Shown: positions 32,700 to 40,361 of the stretch, in pieces
How the letters are laid out: every line of letters starts with the position of its first letter
How positions within the stretch are numbered: position 1 is the first letter of the stretch
NCBI GenBank assembly: GCA_001898035.1
Contig: MKRX01000015.1
Span: 149,614 to 213,613, forward strand
Direction: 5' to 3'
Source of the DNA: Armatimonadetes bacterium 55-13
GTDB taxonomy: Bacteria; Armatimonadota; Fimbriimonadia; Fimbriimonadales; Fimbriimonadaceae
DNA: 64,000 nucleotides
Notes under the pieces: generated by a model
What the model was told of the DNA's origin: nothing
Seen by the model: only the letters and a program-made list of their open reading frames with translations
Databases searched by the model: none
Translations under genes and position numbers: made by a program

Positions 32700-34499
32700 A
32701 TGCTCACGGAAGACGTAGCGCCCTTGCGCTTGAATCCATCTCCCATCGTGCTGCGGCCCTATCAGGACCGGGCGATGTCGATGATTCTTGCTTGCCGCGA
32801 TCGCGGCATGGAGCGGGTTATCGTGGTTATGCCAACAGGCACAGGAAAGACCACTCTCTTTAGTGCGCTGATTGGCGAATTCGATCGAACTTACGATGTG
32901 GGCGCACTGGTATTGGCGCACCGGCGCGAACTTCTCGACCAAGCTCATCGACGAATAGGTCTGCAGAATAAAGGGATTCATGTAGCTGTCGAAGGTGGCG
33001 GCAAGGCTGCTTCTGGAAATCCCCGGGTCGTAGTCGCAAGCGTCCAAGCGGTTGGAAGGCCCGAATCGGCTCGACTCAGCGATTTCGAGCCTGGTCTCAT
33101 GATCATTGACGAGGCCCACCACGCAGCTGCCGCGACCTATCAAAGGGTCATGCAGAGATTTGGGTGCTATGAGGGCCGATGCTTCACGGTCGGGGTCACC
33201 GCGACGCCCCACCGAATGGATAATCAACAACTCCATGGGTCCAACGAGGCGATTTTTCAGGAGGTGGCGTTTAGCTACACGCTTCGGGAAGCGATTCTCG
33301 ATGGGTGGTTGGCGGACGTTAAAGGTTATCGAGTTGCGACGGGTATCGACCTCTCCCGGGTCAAGGTCACCCGTGGCGATTACAACGCCCATCAACTCCA
33401 GCAGGCAGTCAACACCGAGGAGCGAAACGAAGCGGCATACATGCATTGGGCGGATGTCGCGCGAGATCGGCGGACCATTGTTTTCTGCACGGGTGTCGAG
33501 CACGCCGAAGACGTTGCGAAACTTTTCCGAGATCGGGGCATCACCTCTGAGTCCGTGAATGGCGCCATGGCTATCGCTGAGCGCGAAGCCGTCATCGGTC
33601 GCTTTGTCAGCGGCCGCACCCAAGTGCTCACCAATGTGGACATTGCCACCGAAGGCTTTGACCTTCCAGAGGTGGATTGCGTTTTGATGCTCCGCCCAAC
33701 GCAGAGTTGGGCGCTCTACACCCAGATGGTAGGACGAGGTCTAAGAGTTCTGCCTAACACCATCGACGGATTGATCACGGCCGATGCTCGAAAGGCCGCC
33801 GTTCGGAGCAGCGCCAAACCCGACTGTATCGTCATCGATATCGTCGATAACGGCGATAAAGTGACGGTTCCCAAAGAGCCCGGCGTTGATCCGAAAGAGA
33901 AGCCCAGCATGGCGGCGGTCGTCGGATTGCCCTCGGACTTCGATCTGGAAGGGCACACTTTGGAGGAAGCGCTTAGGAAGTGGGATGCGCTGCCCCCGGG
34001 AAGTCGGGCCGTCATGTTTCGCCGCCCCACCAAGTTTGAAGACTTGGGAGAAACGCTTACGGCGGTGGACATCTTGGCTGAGTTGTCCGTTCCAGAATCC
34101 ATGGGCCACTCCAGCCGCAATGCCTGGATGAAAATTGGAGATGGAGTCTATCTTCTTCCGTGTGGTTCGTCGGGCATCGAGTCCAATCGAACTGCGAGGT
34201 TGGAATGCGACACACTGGGCCGATTTCAAGTGGTGTTATCTGCCGATTCCGGTGGGGCGGAGGTTTACTCGTGCGGTACGGAATTGCAGCGTGCCTTCGA
34301 ATTTGCCGATCGAAAGGTTAAAGACCGTTGGCCATTCTCGGGTGGCTTCACCTCCAGTAAAGGACTTTGGCGCAACGAGGCGGTCACTGAGCACCAAAAA
34401 GAGGAACTCAGACAACTGGGTGTAGACCGTGCGATGATCGAACTCATTGAGACGGCAGGCCAAGCTTGGAGTCTGATCGAACTCAAGCGACGAGGTTAA
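32700..34499 (+). CDS. DEAD/DEAH-box (SF2) helicase
   Basis: Cytoplasmic SF2 helicase/translocase of 599 aa, XPB/type I-R-like. Motifs: LRPYQDRAM (Q-like), VMPTGTGKTTLF (Walker A), LVLAHRRELLDQA, IIDEAHHAAAATY (DEAH), GVTATPHRMD, then domain 2 with TNVDIATEGFDLPEVDCVLM and QMVGRGLRVL. The last 170 residues form an unrecognised C-terminal domain. Such proteins occur both as DNA-repair accessories and in defence loci; nothing nearby decides. It ends with a strong terminator. Confidence 0.88.
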   Translation: MLTEDVAPLRLNPSPIVLRPYQDRAMSMILACRDRGMERVIVVMPTGTGKTTLFSALIGEFDRTYDVGALVLAHRRELLDQAHRRIGLQNKGIHVAVEGGGKAASGNPRVVVASVQAVGRPESARLSDFEPGLMIIDEAHHAAAATYQRVMQRFGCYEGRCFTVGVTATPHRMDNQQLHGSNEAIFQEVAFSYTLREAILDGWLADVKGYRVATGIDLSRVKVTRGDYNAHQLQQAVNTEERNEAAYMHWADVARDRRTIVFCTGVEHAEDVAKLFRDRGITSESVNGAMAIAEREAVIGRFVSGRTQVLTNVDIATEGFDLPEVDCVLMLRPTQSWALYTQMVGRGLRVLPNTIDGLITADARKAAVRSSAKPDCIVIDIVDNGDKVTVPKEPGVDPKEKPSMAAVVGLPSDFDLEGHTLEEALRKWDALPPGSRAVMFRRPTKFEDLGETLTAVDILAELSVPESMGHSSRNAWMKIGDGVYLLPCGSSGIESNRTARLECDTLGRFQVVLSADSGGAEVYSCGTELQRAFEFADRKVKDRWPFSGGFTSSKGLWRNEAVTEHQKEELRQLGVDRAMIELIETAGQAWSLIELKRRG

Positions 34500-34502
34500 A
34501 AA

Positions 34503-34532
34503 GAAGGGGCGAGGCCAAAGCCTCGCCCCTTC
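34503..34532. terminator. Bidirectional terminator between helicase and cheX
   Basis: GAAGGGGCGAGGC-CAAA-GCCTCGCCCCTTC is a perfect 13-bp stem (34503-34515 with 34520-34532). It lies 3 bp after the helicase stop and 22 bp from the cheX stop on the other strand, so it can end both converging transcripts. Confidence 0.85.
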
Positions 34533-34554
34533 ATGTTCCAAACGAATGTTTCGC

Positions 34555-35034
34555 TTAGGCTGCCTGAGCGAGTCGCTCCTGCAGACTAACGTTGATCTCA
34601 AACGTGCCGATTTCAGGAAGGCTCATCGGGATCACGATCGCCGGAATGTCGAGCGTCGTCACGCTCACGTTAGTTCCGCGGATGATGGTGGGAGGCGTAA
34701 TATCGCACTGGTAACCCTCTGCCGCAAGAAGCGAAGCACTGTGGCCGGAAATCATGTTTCCAAGTTCCGCGATAGCGCTTGCCGCAAGCTGGTCGAATGT
34801 CACAACCGGAGATCCGATCATTTTGGATGCGATTTTGTCGGCGGTAATCATGGACATTCCGTAGATCACCAACCCTTCAACCCTGCCCGTTATCCCGCAG
34901 ACGATGTTGATCTGCTGGCTTGTGAACATTTGCGGACGGGCGCTGAGCGAGCCACGCTCAGGCTTGCATCCAATCAACATCTCAAAGACGTTAACCGATG
35001 CCTCCGCAAATGGACTGACGTATTGGACCTTCAT
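34555..35034 (-). CDS. cheX: CheX-like chemotaxis phosphatase
   Basis: CheY-phosphate phosphatase family protein, 159 aa. It shows the single CheX/CheC active-site helix in the C-terminal half (SAIAELGNMISGHSASLLA: Glu-x2-Asn) and the family start VQYVSPFAEASVNVFEMLIG. It is the last gene of the chemotaxis operon, 5 bp after the CheY-like gene. Together with CheC below it gives two potential CheY-P phosphatases. Confidence 0.88.
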   Translation of the reverse strand: MKVQYVSPFAEASVNVFEMLIGCKPERGSLSARPQMFTSQQINIVCGITGRVEGLVIYGMSMITADKIASKMIGSPVVTFDQLAASAIAELGNMISGHSASLLAAEGYQCDITPPTIIRGTNVSVTTLDIPAIVIPMSLPEIGTFEINVSLQERLAQAA

Positions 35035-35039
35035 GGTAT

Positions 35040-35405
35040 TTAAGCCGCGAGAAGTTTGCTAACGGCCTCCAAAACTCGCTCTGCCTGGAATGGTTTCACA
35101 ATGAAGTCTTTCGCGCCCGCTTGAATGGCCTCAACGACCATGTTCTTCTGTCCCATAGCCGTGCACATTACGACGTTGGCTGTGGGGTCGTGGGCTTTGA
35201 TTTGCTTCAATGCCGCGATACCGTCCATTTCCGGCATCGTGATGTCCATGGTCACAAGATCCGGCTTGAGCTGCTTATAGAGCTCGACCGACTCCGAACC
35301 GTTAGTCGCTTCACCCACAACTTCGTAGCCGTTCTGAGTGAGGATGTTCTTTAATGTGACGCGCATGAAAAGCGCGTCATCCGTGATTAAGATGCGTTTC
35401 GCCAT
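35040..35405 (-). CDS. cheY: CheY-like response regulator
   Basis: Single receiver domain, 121 aa: ITDDALFMRVTL (acidic pair), VTMDITMPEMDG (phospho-acceptor Asp), NVVMCTAMGQK (Thr/Ser) and DFIVKPF (Lys). Its position between cheR and cheX marks it as the chemotaxis response regulator. The 5' end overlaps cheR by 19 bp. Confidence 0.93.
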   Translation of the reverse strand: MAKRILITDDALFMRVTLKNILTQNGYEVVGEATNGSESVELYKQLKPDLVTMDITMPEMDGIAALKQIKAHDPTANVVMCTAMGQKNMVVEAIQAGAKDFIVKPFQAERVLEAVSKLLAA

Positions 35406-36202
35406 GCTGTAGCCTTCCCTTCCATAGGTTTTTGGTAAAAAAACGGGATTGTTGTAGTAAATCCGAGCTCTTTTGCCGAAAAAATCCTTTCCGTGCTCCC
35501 AACGAACAAGATGCCGCCGGGTTTGAGAGCGTCGAAGAACTTCGAATAGAGGTTCTCCTTCGCTGCGTCCGTAAAGTAGATGACTACGTTACGGCACATG
35601 ATGAGATCGAAACCGGTCTCAAACCGATCCGCCAAGAGATCGCCTCGCTTAAAAGTGAGATACTTCTTCAAGCTGGGCTTCGCCTGCCAGCCGTTCGCGG
35701 TGCGCTCAAAGTATTTGTCTTGGTAGTTCTTAGGAACGAATCGAATGTCGTTCTCCGTAAACTCGCCTCGCTTCGCTTGGTCCAAAGCAGCGGCGTCGAT
35801 ATCCGAACCCATGACAGTGTGCTGACCGGAAAACTTCTCGTCGAGAATCGCTGCTAGGGTATGTGCTTCCGCGCCATAGGAACAACCGGCGCTCCAGCAT
35901 CGCAGTCGATTAGAACGAGAAAGCAGTTCAGGGAGAATGATGTTCTCCATCTCCCGCCATTTCTCCGGATTTCGGAACAACTCGGACACATTAATCGCGA
36001 GTTTGTCCATAAACCATTGGACTTCCGTGTCGCTGGTACCGATGATTTTCCAAAAACCATCCAGGTCCTTAGCGCCCTTGGTGTCCATCATGCCCAAGAT
36101 GCGTCGCTGCAACTGGTCTTGCTTGTAAAGATTTAGATCTAGGCCAGATCGCTTCTTCATCTGGCTATAAAACGATGTCCAGTCTTCGGTTTTAGGCGGC
36201 AC
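35387..36202 (-). CDS. cheR: Chemoreceptor methyltransferase CheR
   Basis: SAM-dependent glutamate methyltransferase for receptor adaptation, 271 aa. An N-terminal helical domain (LDLNLYKQDQLQRRILGMM) precedes the catalytic domain with NVSELFRNPEKWREM, WSAGCSYGAEAHTLAAIL (SAM motif, with GAEAH where GEEPY is common), GSDIDAAALDQAKRGEF and DLIMCRNVVIYFT. It overlaps cheB by 11 bp and cheY by 19 bp. Confidence 0.94.
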   Translation of the reverse strand: MPPKTEDWTSFYSQMKKRSGLDLNLYKQDQLQRRILGMMDTKGAKDLDGFWKIIGTSDTEVQWFMDKLAINVSELFRNPEKWREMENIILPELLSRSNRLRCWSAGCSYGAEAHTLAAILDEKFSGQHTVMGSDIDAAALDQAKRGEFTENDIRFVPKNYQDKYFERTANGWQAKPSLKKYLTFKRGDLLADRFETGFDLIMCRNVVIYFTDAAKENLYSKFFDALKPGGILFVGSTERIFSAKELGFTTTIPFFYQKPMEGKATAWRNAS

Positions 36203-37226
36203 GATTCACTCTCCCTGCCACCGCCGCTACCAGCGCGTGACCAATCTCGTGGATGGGAAACTCTGCCGCGACCGCCCCGATTTCTTTGGCGGCACGGGGC
36301 ATCCCATACACCGTACACGTCGATTCTGCCTCGCCAAAAACAGCTCCGCCCAGCTTCTTGATGGCCAAGCTTCCGGCGGCTCCGTCTTTCCCCATGCCGG
36401 TCAGCACGGCCGCAACGCATTTAGTTCCAAAGCGTTGCGCGGCAGATTCAAAAAGATGATCTGCTGCCGGCTTTACCCCGTGCAATGTTGGTCCATCGAA
36501 TAATGTGATTCGATCATCATTACCGACCTTCATATGAAGTCCACCCGGAGCCAAGAGAGCTTCTCCCGGTTTGAGTTGGTCTCCTTCCGAAGCCTCTCGA
36601 CAAGGAACTGTCCCAATTCGATCCAACCGAGCTGCCAGGCTCGTTGTGAATCCGGCCGGCATGTGCTGAACGATCAGAAGCGGTACATTCCAGTCCTTTG
36701 GCAATGTCTCAAACAGACATGTTAGAGCGCGTGGACCACCCGTGGAACTTGCGATGAGCACAACCTTATCTGTGCTTTTTCGAGGTTGCGCTGCTCGTAC
36801 CGGCGCATGAAATTTGTTTCCAACGGAAGCCGTTTTAGCGTGACGGATTTTGGTCACCAGCTCTTGCTGAACCTCTCTCAACGCCGCGGCGCTGCCTGCT
36901 CTCGGCTTGCAAACGAAGTCGATTGCTCCCCGCTCAAGCGCTTGGATGGTGGCCGTTGCCCCAACCGAAGTTCGGGTCGAAACCATCACAACGGGGACTG
37001 GCCGCTCCGCCATGATCGAAATCAAGGCATCCAGGCCCGTCATCTTGGGCATCTCCACGTCAAGGGTGATTAGGTCGGGTTTGAGCTCCCGAGCCTTTCC
37101 AATAGCCTCTACGCCGTCTTTCGCCACACCCACGACTTCCAAATCCGCCTCGGCGGACAACATATCGATGAGTACCTGACGGATCAACGGGGAATCGTCA
37201 ACAACTAAGATGCGAGTTTTGCTCAC
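36192..37226 (-). CDS. cheB: Chemotaxis methylesterase/glutamine deamidase CheB
   Basis: Receptor demethylase of 344 aa. Receiver domain at 1-120 (VVDDSPLIRQVLIDML, LITLDVEMPKMTGLDAL, STRTSVGATATIQALERGAIDFVCKP) and catalytic domain from about 150 (ASSTGGPRALTCLFE with Ser, IVQHMPAGFTTSLAARLD with His, VLTGMGKDGAAGS with Asp). It overlaps the HDOD gene by 4 bp. Confidence 0.96.
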   Translation of the reverse strand: MSKTRILVVDDSPLIRQVLIDMLSAEADLEVVGVAKDGVEAIGKARELKPDLITLDVEMPKMTGLDALISIMAERPVPVVMVSTRTSVGATATIQALERGAIDFVCKPRAGSAAALREVQQELVTKIRHAKTASVGNKFHAPVRAAQPRKSTDKVVLIASSTGGPRALTCLFETLPKDWNVPLLIVQHMPAGFTTSLAARLDRIGTVPCREASEGDQLKPGEALLAPGGLHMKVGNDDRITLFDGPTLHGVKPAADHLFESAAQRFGTKCVAAVLTGMGKDGAAGSLAIKKLGGAVFGEAESTCTVYGMPRAAKEIGAVAAEFPIHEIGHALVAAVAGRVNRAA

Positions 37227-38098
37227 GCTGCGTCCTCAAAGAGCTTTTCATGTTGATCGTAAGACAACATGAATTCGTCTGCGAGCTGGTCAAATGATTC
37301 CGGCGTAAGACCAAGGCGGAATAACGCCTCCTCTTGGAAATCGTAGCGAAGTCCATCGCCACCCAGACCGAGCCCCATGCTCATAGTTAGATAGTCGGCA
37401 ACATGAACGCAATCCACTAGTGGATTTGCGGGCTCGCAAGCAGAAGGATTGTGGTGATACCGCATCGCCTCGATCAGCGGCTTAGGCAGATTCCATCCCT
37501 CACCCATATGAGCGCCGACATCGCAGTGATCAAATCCGAGAATCTTTCGTTCGACCTGATCGAAGGTGAGACCCTCTCGGCAGGCAATCGCCAACATTCC
37601 CGCCATCTTATCTTCCAGCCAAATGCTCAACGCAACTTTGCCCAGGTTATGGAGCAGTCCCGCCGTAAAGGCCTGATCGCCCACAGTAGAACGAGATTTA
37701 TTAGCCACAAGCTGAGCGCCGACGGCGACGGCGAATGAGTGCGTCCACATCTCCTTCGGACCGAGCCCATACCCTTTAAGAGGCTTGACCATCCATGGAT
37801 AGGTGGATGCCACCATACAAAGATTGCGGATACAGCGCATACCCAACACCACCACGGCGTCCGAGACGTCCATGATCTGCCGAGCAAGGCCGTAATAGGC
37901 GCTGTTTGCCAAACGCAGGATGCGGGCGGTTAAAGCCTGGTCCTGAGACAGATAGCGCGCAATGCTCTGGGCCGTTCCGGTCGGCGAATCCGTTTCCCGC
38001 ATGACCGCCAGCGCCGCCGCAGGCAGCGAAGGAAGATCACTTGTCTTTGCGACGATATCTTCCAGGGTCAGCGTCGGAGTCGACGAGTGGTCTTTCAT
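37223..38098 (-). CDS. HDOD-domain signalling protein in the chemotaxis operon
   Basis: A 291-aa HDOD protein (PF08668 type; a degenerate HD hydrolase fold without the full metal site). Motifs: LPSLPAAALAVMRETDSPTG, YLSQDQALTARILRLANSAYY, VLGMRCIRNLCM, AFTAGLLHNLGKVALSIWL and HCDVGAHMGEGWNLPKPLIEAMRYHH. Start ATG 38098 overlaps the cheD stop as ATGA; an ATG five codons earlier (38113) has AGGTG about 10 nt upstream and is an alternative. Its role between cheD and cheB is unknown; HDOD proteins often link motility to second messengers. Confidence 0.88.
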   Translation of the reverse strand: MKDHSSTPTLTLEDIVAKTSDLPSLPAAALAVMRETDSPTGTAQSIARYLSQDQALTARILRLANSAYYGLARQIMDVSDAVVVLGMRCIRNLCMVASTYPWMVKPLKGYGLGPKEMWTHSFAVAVGAQLVANKSRSTVGDQAFTAGLLHNLGKVALSIWLEDKMAGMLAIACREGLTFDQVERKILGFDHCDVGAHMGEGWNLPKPLIEAMRYHHNPSACEPANPLVDCVHVADYLTMSMGLGLGGDGLRYDFQEEALFRLGLTPESFDQLADEFMLSYDQHEKLFEDAA

Positions 38099-38607
38099 CC
38101 CTTCAAGTTGCATAGCGTTTTTTCACCTGAGGTAACCGTGCGAACTGTGTAGTCGCCTGTATCGATTGAGAAACTGATGGTTCGCCCGTTGTTTCCGCCC
38201 GTGTCTTGTCCCACGATGCGCATGCCGAGTTGCTTTAAGATTTGGGTTACTGCCTGGGCATTGCGGGCGCCAATGTCGAGCTTGGAATCGGCGTTTGCGC
38301 CGAACTTAAAGACTTGGGCGCCCCCCGCCATGGCGAAGATAATTCGCGAACGTTCGGCTCCTGCTTTCACCATCGCATCGATCAGAGCTGGAACTCCGGT
38401 ATTGGCAAACTTGCCTGGCTTATCGACCGACTTGTCGGCGAAGGCTTCGGGAAGCATGATGTGCACAACCCCCGCGACCTTGGTGACCGGATCGAAGCCG
38501 CAGAGTCCTATACAACTCCCGAGACCGAGGCATCCAACTTGGCCAGTGTGTTTGATCACTTGAATATCGGCCATTCCCACGAGAACGGCGCTACCTACTG
38601 CGGGCAT
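38095..38607 (-). CDS. cheD: Chemoreceptor glutamine deamidase CheD
   Basis: Deamidates receptor glutamines and, with CheC, tunes CheY-P; 170 aa. The catalytic Cys lies in GCLGLGSCIGLCGFDP and the His in AGVVHIMLPEAF; AGGAQVFKFGANADSKLDIGARNA matches the rest of the family. Start ATG 38607 is directly after the cheC stop with GGAGG nine bases upstream. Confidence 0.94.
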   Translation of the reverse strand: MPAVGSAVLVGMADIQVIKHTGQVGCLGLGSCIGLCGFDPVTKVAGVVHIMLPEAFADKSVDKPGKFANTGVPALIDAMVKAGAERSRIIFAMAGGAQVFKFGANADSKLDIGARNAQAVTQILKQLGMRIVGQDTGGNNGRTISFSIDTGDYTVRTVTSGEKTLCNLKG

Positions 38608-39231
38608 TTATGCGGCCTCCGCAATACCCAGACTGCTGAACAGAGTTCGCAGTCCGCCAAGCGATGGAATGTAGACGAAGAAACCTTCAAAAGAACCCTC
38701 AAAATCATGAATCAACGTTCGAATGGCAAGAGCAACGTGATCGTTCATGCTCGCCTCGACGGCGATGCTATCGAGAATGGCTCCCGACATTTCGACCGCC
38801 AACAGAGGAGGAGTAGCGTGCATCGTCAAATTCGTCATGTCGGAAATAGCGTTCAGGAAGCTGCTGTTAATGATGTTGCCGATCTCGAGGATGCTGGATG
38901 CATCCATCTCTGAGATTTCACTCGGCTCGCTTGGTTCAGCTCCTAGGATCATGCGCCAAAGGGACTGGACACTGGTCCAAGGCATAAGAAATCCAATGTG
39001 TCCGCTTACATCCCCTTCAATGGTCATGTAGATGCCAGCGCAGAAGCTTTCACTTCCTCCCAACAACTCGGGAATGCGGTCGAGGTTGACCGATTCGACT
39101 TCGGGAACGCTCATATTGAACGACCTTCCCGTCATCGTCGCCAAGGCTGTCGTTGCGTTGCCGAGGCCGATGTTGGTCATCTCTTTGACAACCGACAGTT
39201 CCATTAATCCTAACTCTAGTTCGCTCGCCAT
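38608..39231 (-). CDS. cheC: CheY-P phosphatase CheC
   Basis: Two-site CheC phosphatase, 207 aa. Both active-site helices are present: VVKEMTNIGLGNATTALATM and SILEIGNIINSSFLNAISDM (each Glu-x2-Asn). ATG 39231 has GGAGGG 3-8 nt upstream and is preferred over the GTG/ATG frame from 39252. It is the first gene of the operon cheC-cheD-HDOD-cheB-cheR-cheY-cheX; no flagellar or receptor gene is adjacent. Confidence 0.93.
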   Translation of the reverse strand: MASELELGLMELSVVKEMTNIGLGNATTALATMTGRSFNMSVPEVESVNLDRIPELLGGSESFCAGIYMTIEGDVSGHIGFLMPWTSVQSLWRMILGAEPSEPSEISEMDASSILEIGNIINSSFLNAISDMTNLTMHATPPLLAVEMSGAILDSIAVEASMNDHVALAIRTLIHDFEGSFEGFFVYIPSLGGLRTLFSSLGIAEAA

Positions 39232-39419
39232 CGTCCCTCCAAACACGCCCATCTCTCTTATCGGCAGATTCCGCAGAAACTCACCGGTTTTCTCTGGCGC
39301 GTAGGTGTTGCGAAAGAGTCATTCCATGGCCCGGTACGAATAACGCAGGTATTTTTGCGGATGACACGGCAAAATTGGGCCCACTATGGAATCGTTTCTT
39401 GTTAAATGGTGTCTTTAAA

Positions 39420-39537
39420 TTTAACAGCGAGAGTCATCACAAAAAAGAAGGTGACCGATTTAGACGCGTTGAATAAACGCTTTCTCCTCTCCAAGGAATG
39501 CTCTGGAACCCTCAAGCGGAGCATTCCTTCTTTTTGT
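39420..39537 (+). ncRNA. Candidate small RNA or leader ending in a terminator
   Basis: Three consecutive plus-strand stem-loops: 39433-39438 with 39450-39455 (one G-U pair), GCGTT-GAATA-AACGC (39466-39480), and the strong AAGGAATGCTC/GAGCATTCCTT stem (39493-39503 with 39519-39529) followed by CTTTTTGT. A terminator with no upstream plus-strand gene implies a short transcript or an attenuator. The 5' end is a guess; no clear promoter was found. Confidence 0.35.
39493..39537 (+). terminator. Rho-independent terminator without an upstream gene
   Basis: An 11-bp perfect stem AAGGAATGCTC/GAGCATTCCTT with a 15-nt loop, then CTTTTTGT on the plus strand. The nearest plus-strand gene upstream is the helicase, 5 kb away, so it must terminate an unannotated transcript or guard the AccB-like promoter. 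Confidence 0.75.
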
Positions 39538-39579
39538 CTCCCGGGTCCCGTTCATCTCGGCGGGTAAACTCTGCCCCTC

Positions 39580-39984
39580 ATGGCAAGCTTGGATCCCGAG
39601 GTTCTCAGGCACGCGCTACAAGTCGCAAGGCGACAGGGCTACGCGGAAGTTGAAGTCGGAAATGGTGAATCCGAGTTCCGAGCAAAACTCGAGCCGACCC
39701 CCAAATCGGTTAAGAAGTCAACCGTTGCCGCCAGCCCCGCTGGAATGTCTTCGGAGCCAGCGCTTCTACCGATTAAGGCAAACCAGGTGGGTTACTACCG
39801 CCCCGCAGGCAAACCGCTTGAGGTTGGACTAACGGTCAGCAAGGGAGACGTGGTCGCGGTGATCTCCGCCCTCGGCTTGGCCAATGACCTTGAATCACCC
39901 GTTGAAGGCGAGGTCGTTGAAGTATTAGTCGCCGATGGAGAGCCCGTTCAGTTTGGTCAGGTGTTGGCTCAGGTGAAACCATGA
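39580..39984 (+). CDS. AccB-like biotin carrier protein lacking the biotinylated lysine
   Basis: A 134-aa protein with the layout of the acetyl-CoA carboxylase carrier AccB: an N-terminal helix-strand (VLRHALQVARRQGYAEVEVG), a Pro/Ala/Lys linker, and a C-terminal biotinyl/lipoyl beta-barrel (VGYYRPAGKPLEVGLTVSKG, VEGEVVEVLVADGEPVQFGQ). At the hairpin where EAMKLMNEI is expected it reads SALGLANDL (residues 96-104): Gly99 replaces the biotin-accepting Lys. It therefore should not be biotinylated. It heads the operon containing accC. TAAACT lies 9 nt before the ATG with no Shine-Dalgarno. A non-biotinylated structural or regulatory subunit is inferred. Confidence 0.8.
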   Translation: MASLDPEVLRHALQVARRQGYAEVEVGNGESEFRAKLEPTPKSVKKSTVAASPAGMSSEPALLPIKANQVGYYRPAGKPLEVGLTVSKGDVVAVISALGLANDLESPVEGEVVEVLVADGEPVQFGQVLAQVKP

Positions 39985-40361
39985 GACGGCAAGGTGGTCA
40001 CACCCTTGCGGCCACCCTTGTGGTCATCGCAATTATCGCCGTTCTTGCCGTTGTTTTCATGAAGGGTTCAGGGGCTTTCGGAGTCTCTAAGTCACCTCGA
40101 GCAGATGGCAAAGGAACGACGGTTCCGGGACTAGTGAAGGCCAAGGCTCAGGATGAGGTGTGTAAATCCAATCTGAACCAAGTACGTCTTTCCCTCCAGA
40201 TTGCTCATGATTCCACGGGCGACGAAGATTGGCCACAGAAAATAGAAGAAACGCGGATTGGTCAGGACTTTTATCGTTGTCCTATGGGTAAGGAGCCTTA
40301 CCAATACAACCCCCAAACCGGAGAGGTGCACTGCGTCCACCCCGGTCACGAGAAATATTGA
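39981..40361 (+). CDS. Prepilin-like protein between the AccB-like gene and accC
   Basis: A 126-aa protein starting MRRQGGHTLAATLVVIAIIA, then VLAVVFMKGSG. This resembles a type IV prepilin N-terminus (basic leader, Gly-Gly, TL, VVIAIIA) but lacks the conserved Glu at position 5 (Ala instead) and has His after the Gly. The globular part has VCKSNLNQVRLSLQIAHDST and DFYRCPMGKEPYQYNPQTGE, typical of small pseudopilins with a Cys pair. It overlaps both neighbours by 4 and 1 bp, so it is embedded in the acc operon. Confidence 0.7.
   Translation: MRRQGGHTLAATLVVIAIIAVLAVVFMKGSGAFGVSKSPRADGKGTTVPGLVKAKAQDEVCKSNLNQVRLSLQIAHDSTGDEDWPQKIEETRIGQDFYRCPMGKEPYQYNPQTGEVHCVHPGHEKY

Larger units (their letters stand above)
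39232..39579. other. 348-bp non-coding interval between cheC and the AccB-like gene
   Basis: No convincing protein frame. It must hold the minus-strand promoter for the chemotaxis operon (no clear sigma-28 or sigma-54 consensus seen) and the plus-strand promoter of the AccB-like gene (TAAACT at 39565-39570). A string of three plus-strand hairpins ending in a terminator lies at 39433-39537 and is listed separately. Confidence 0.6.
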
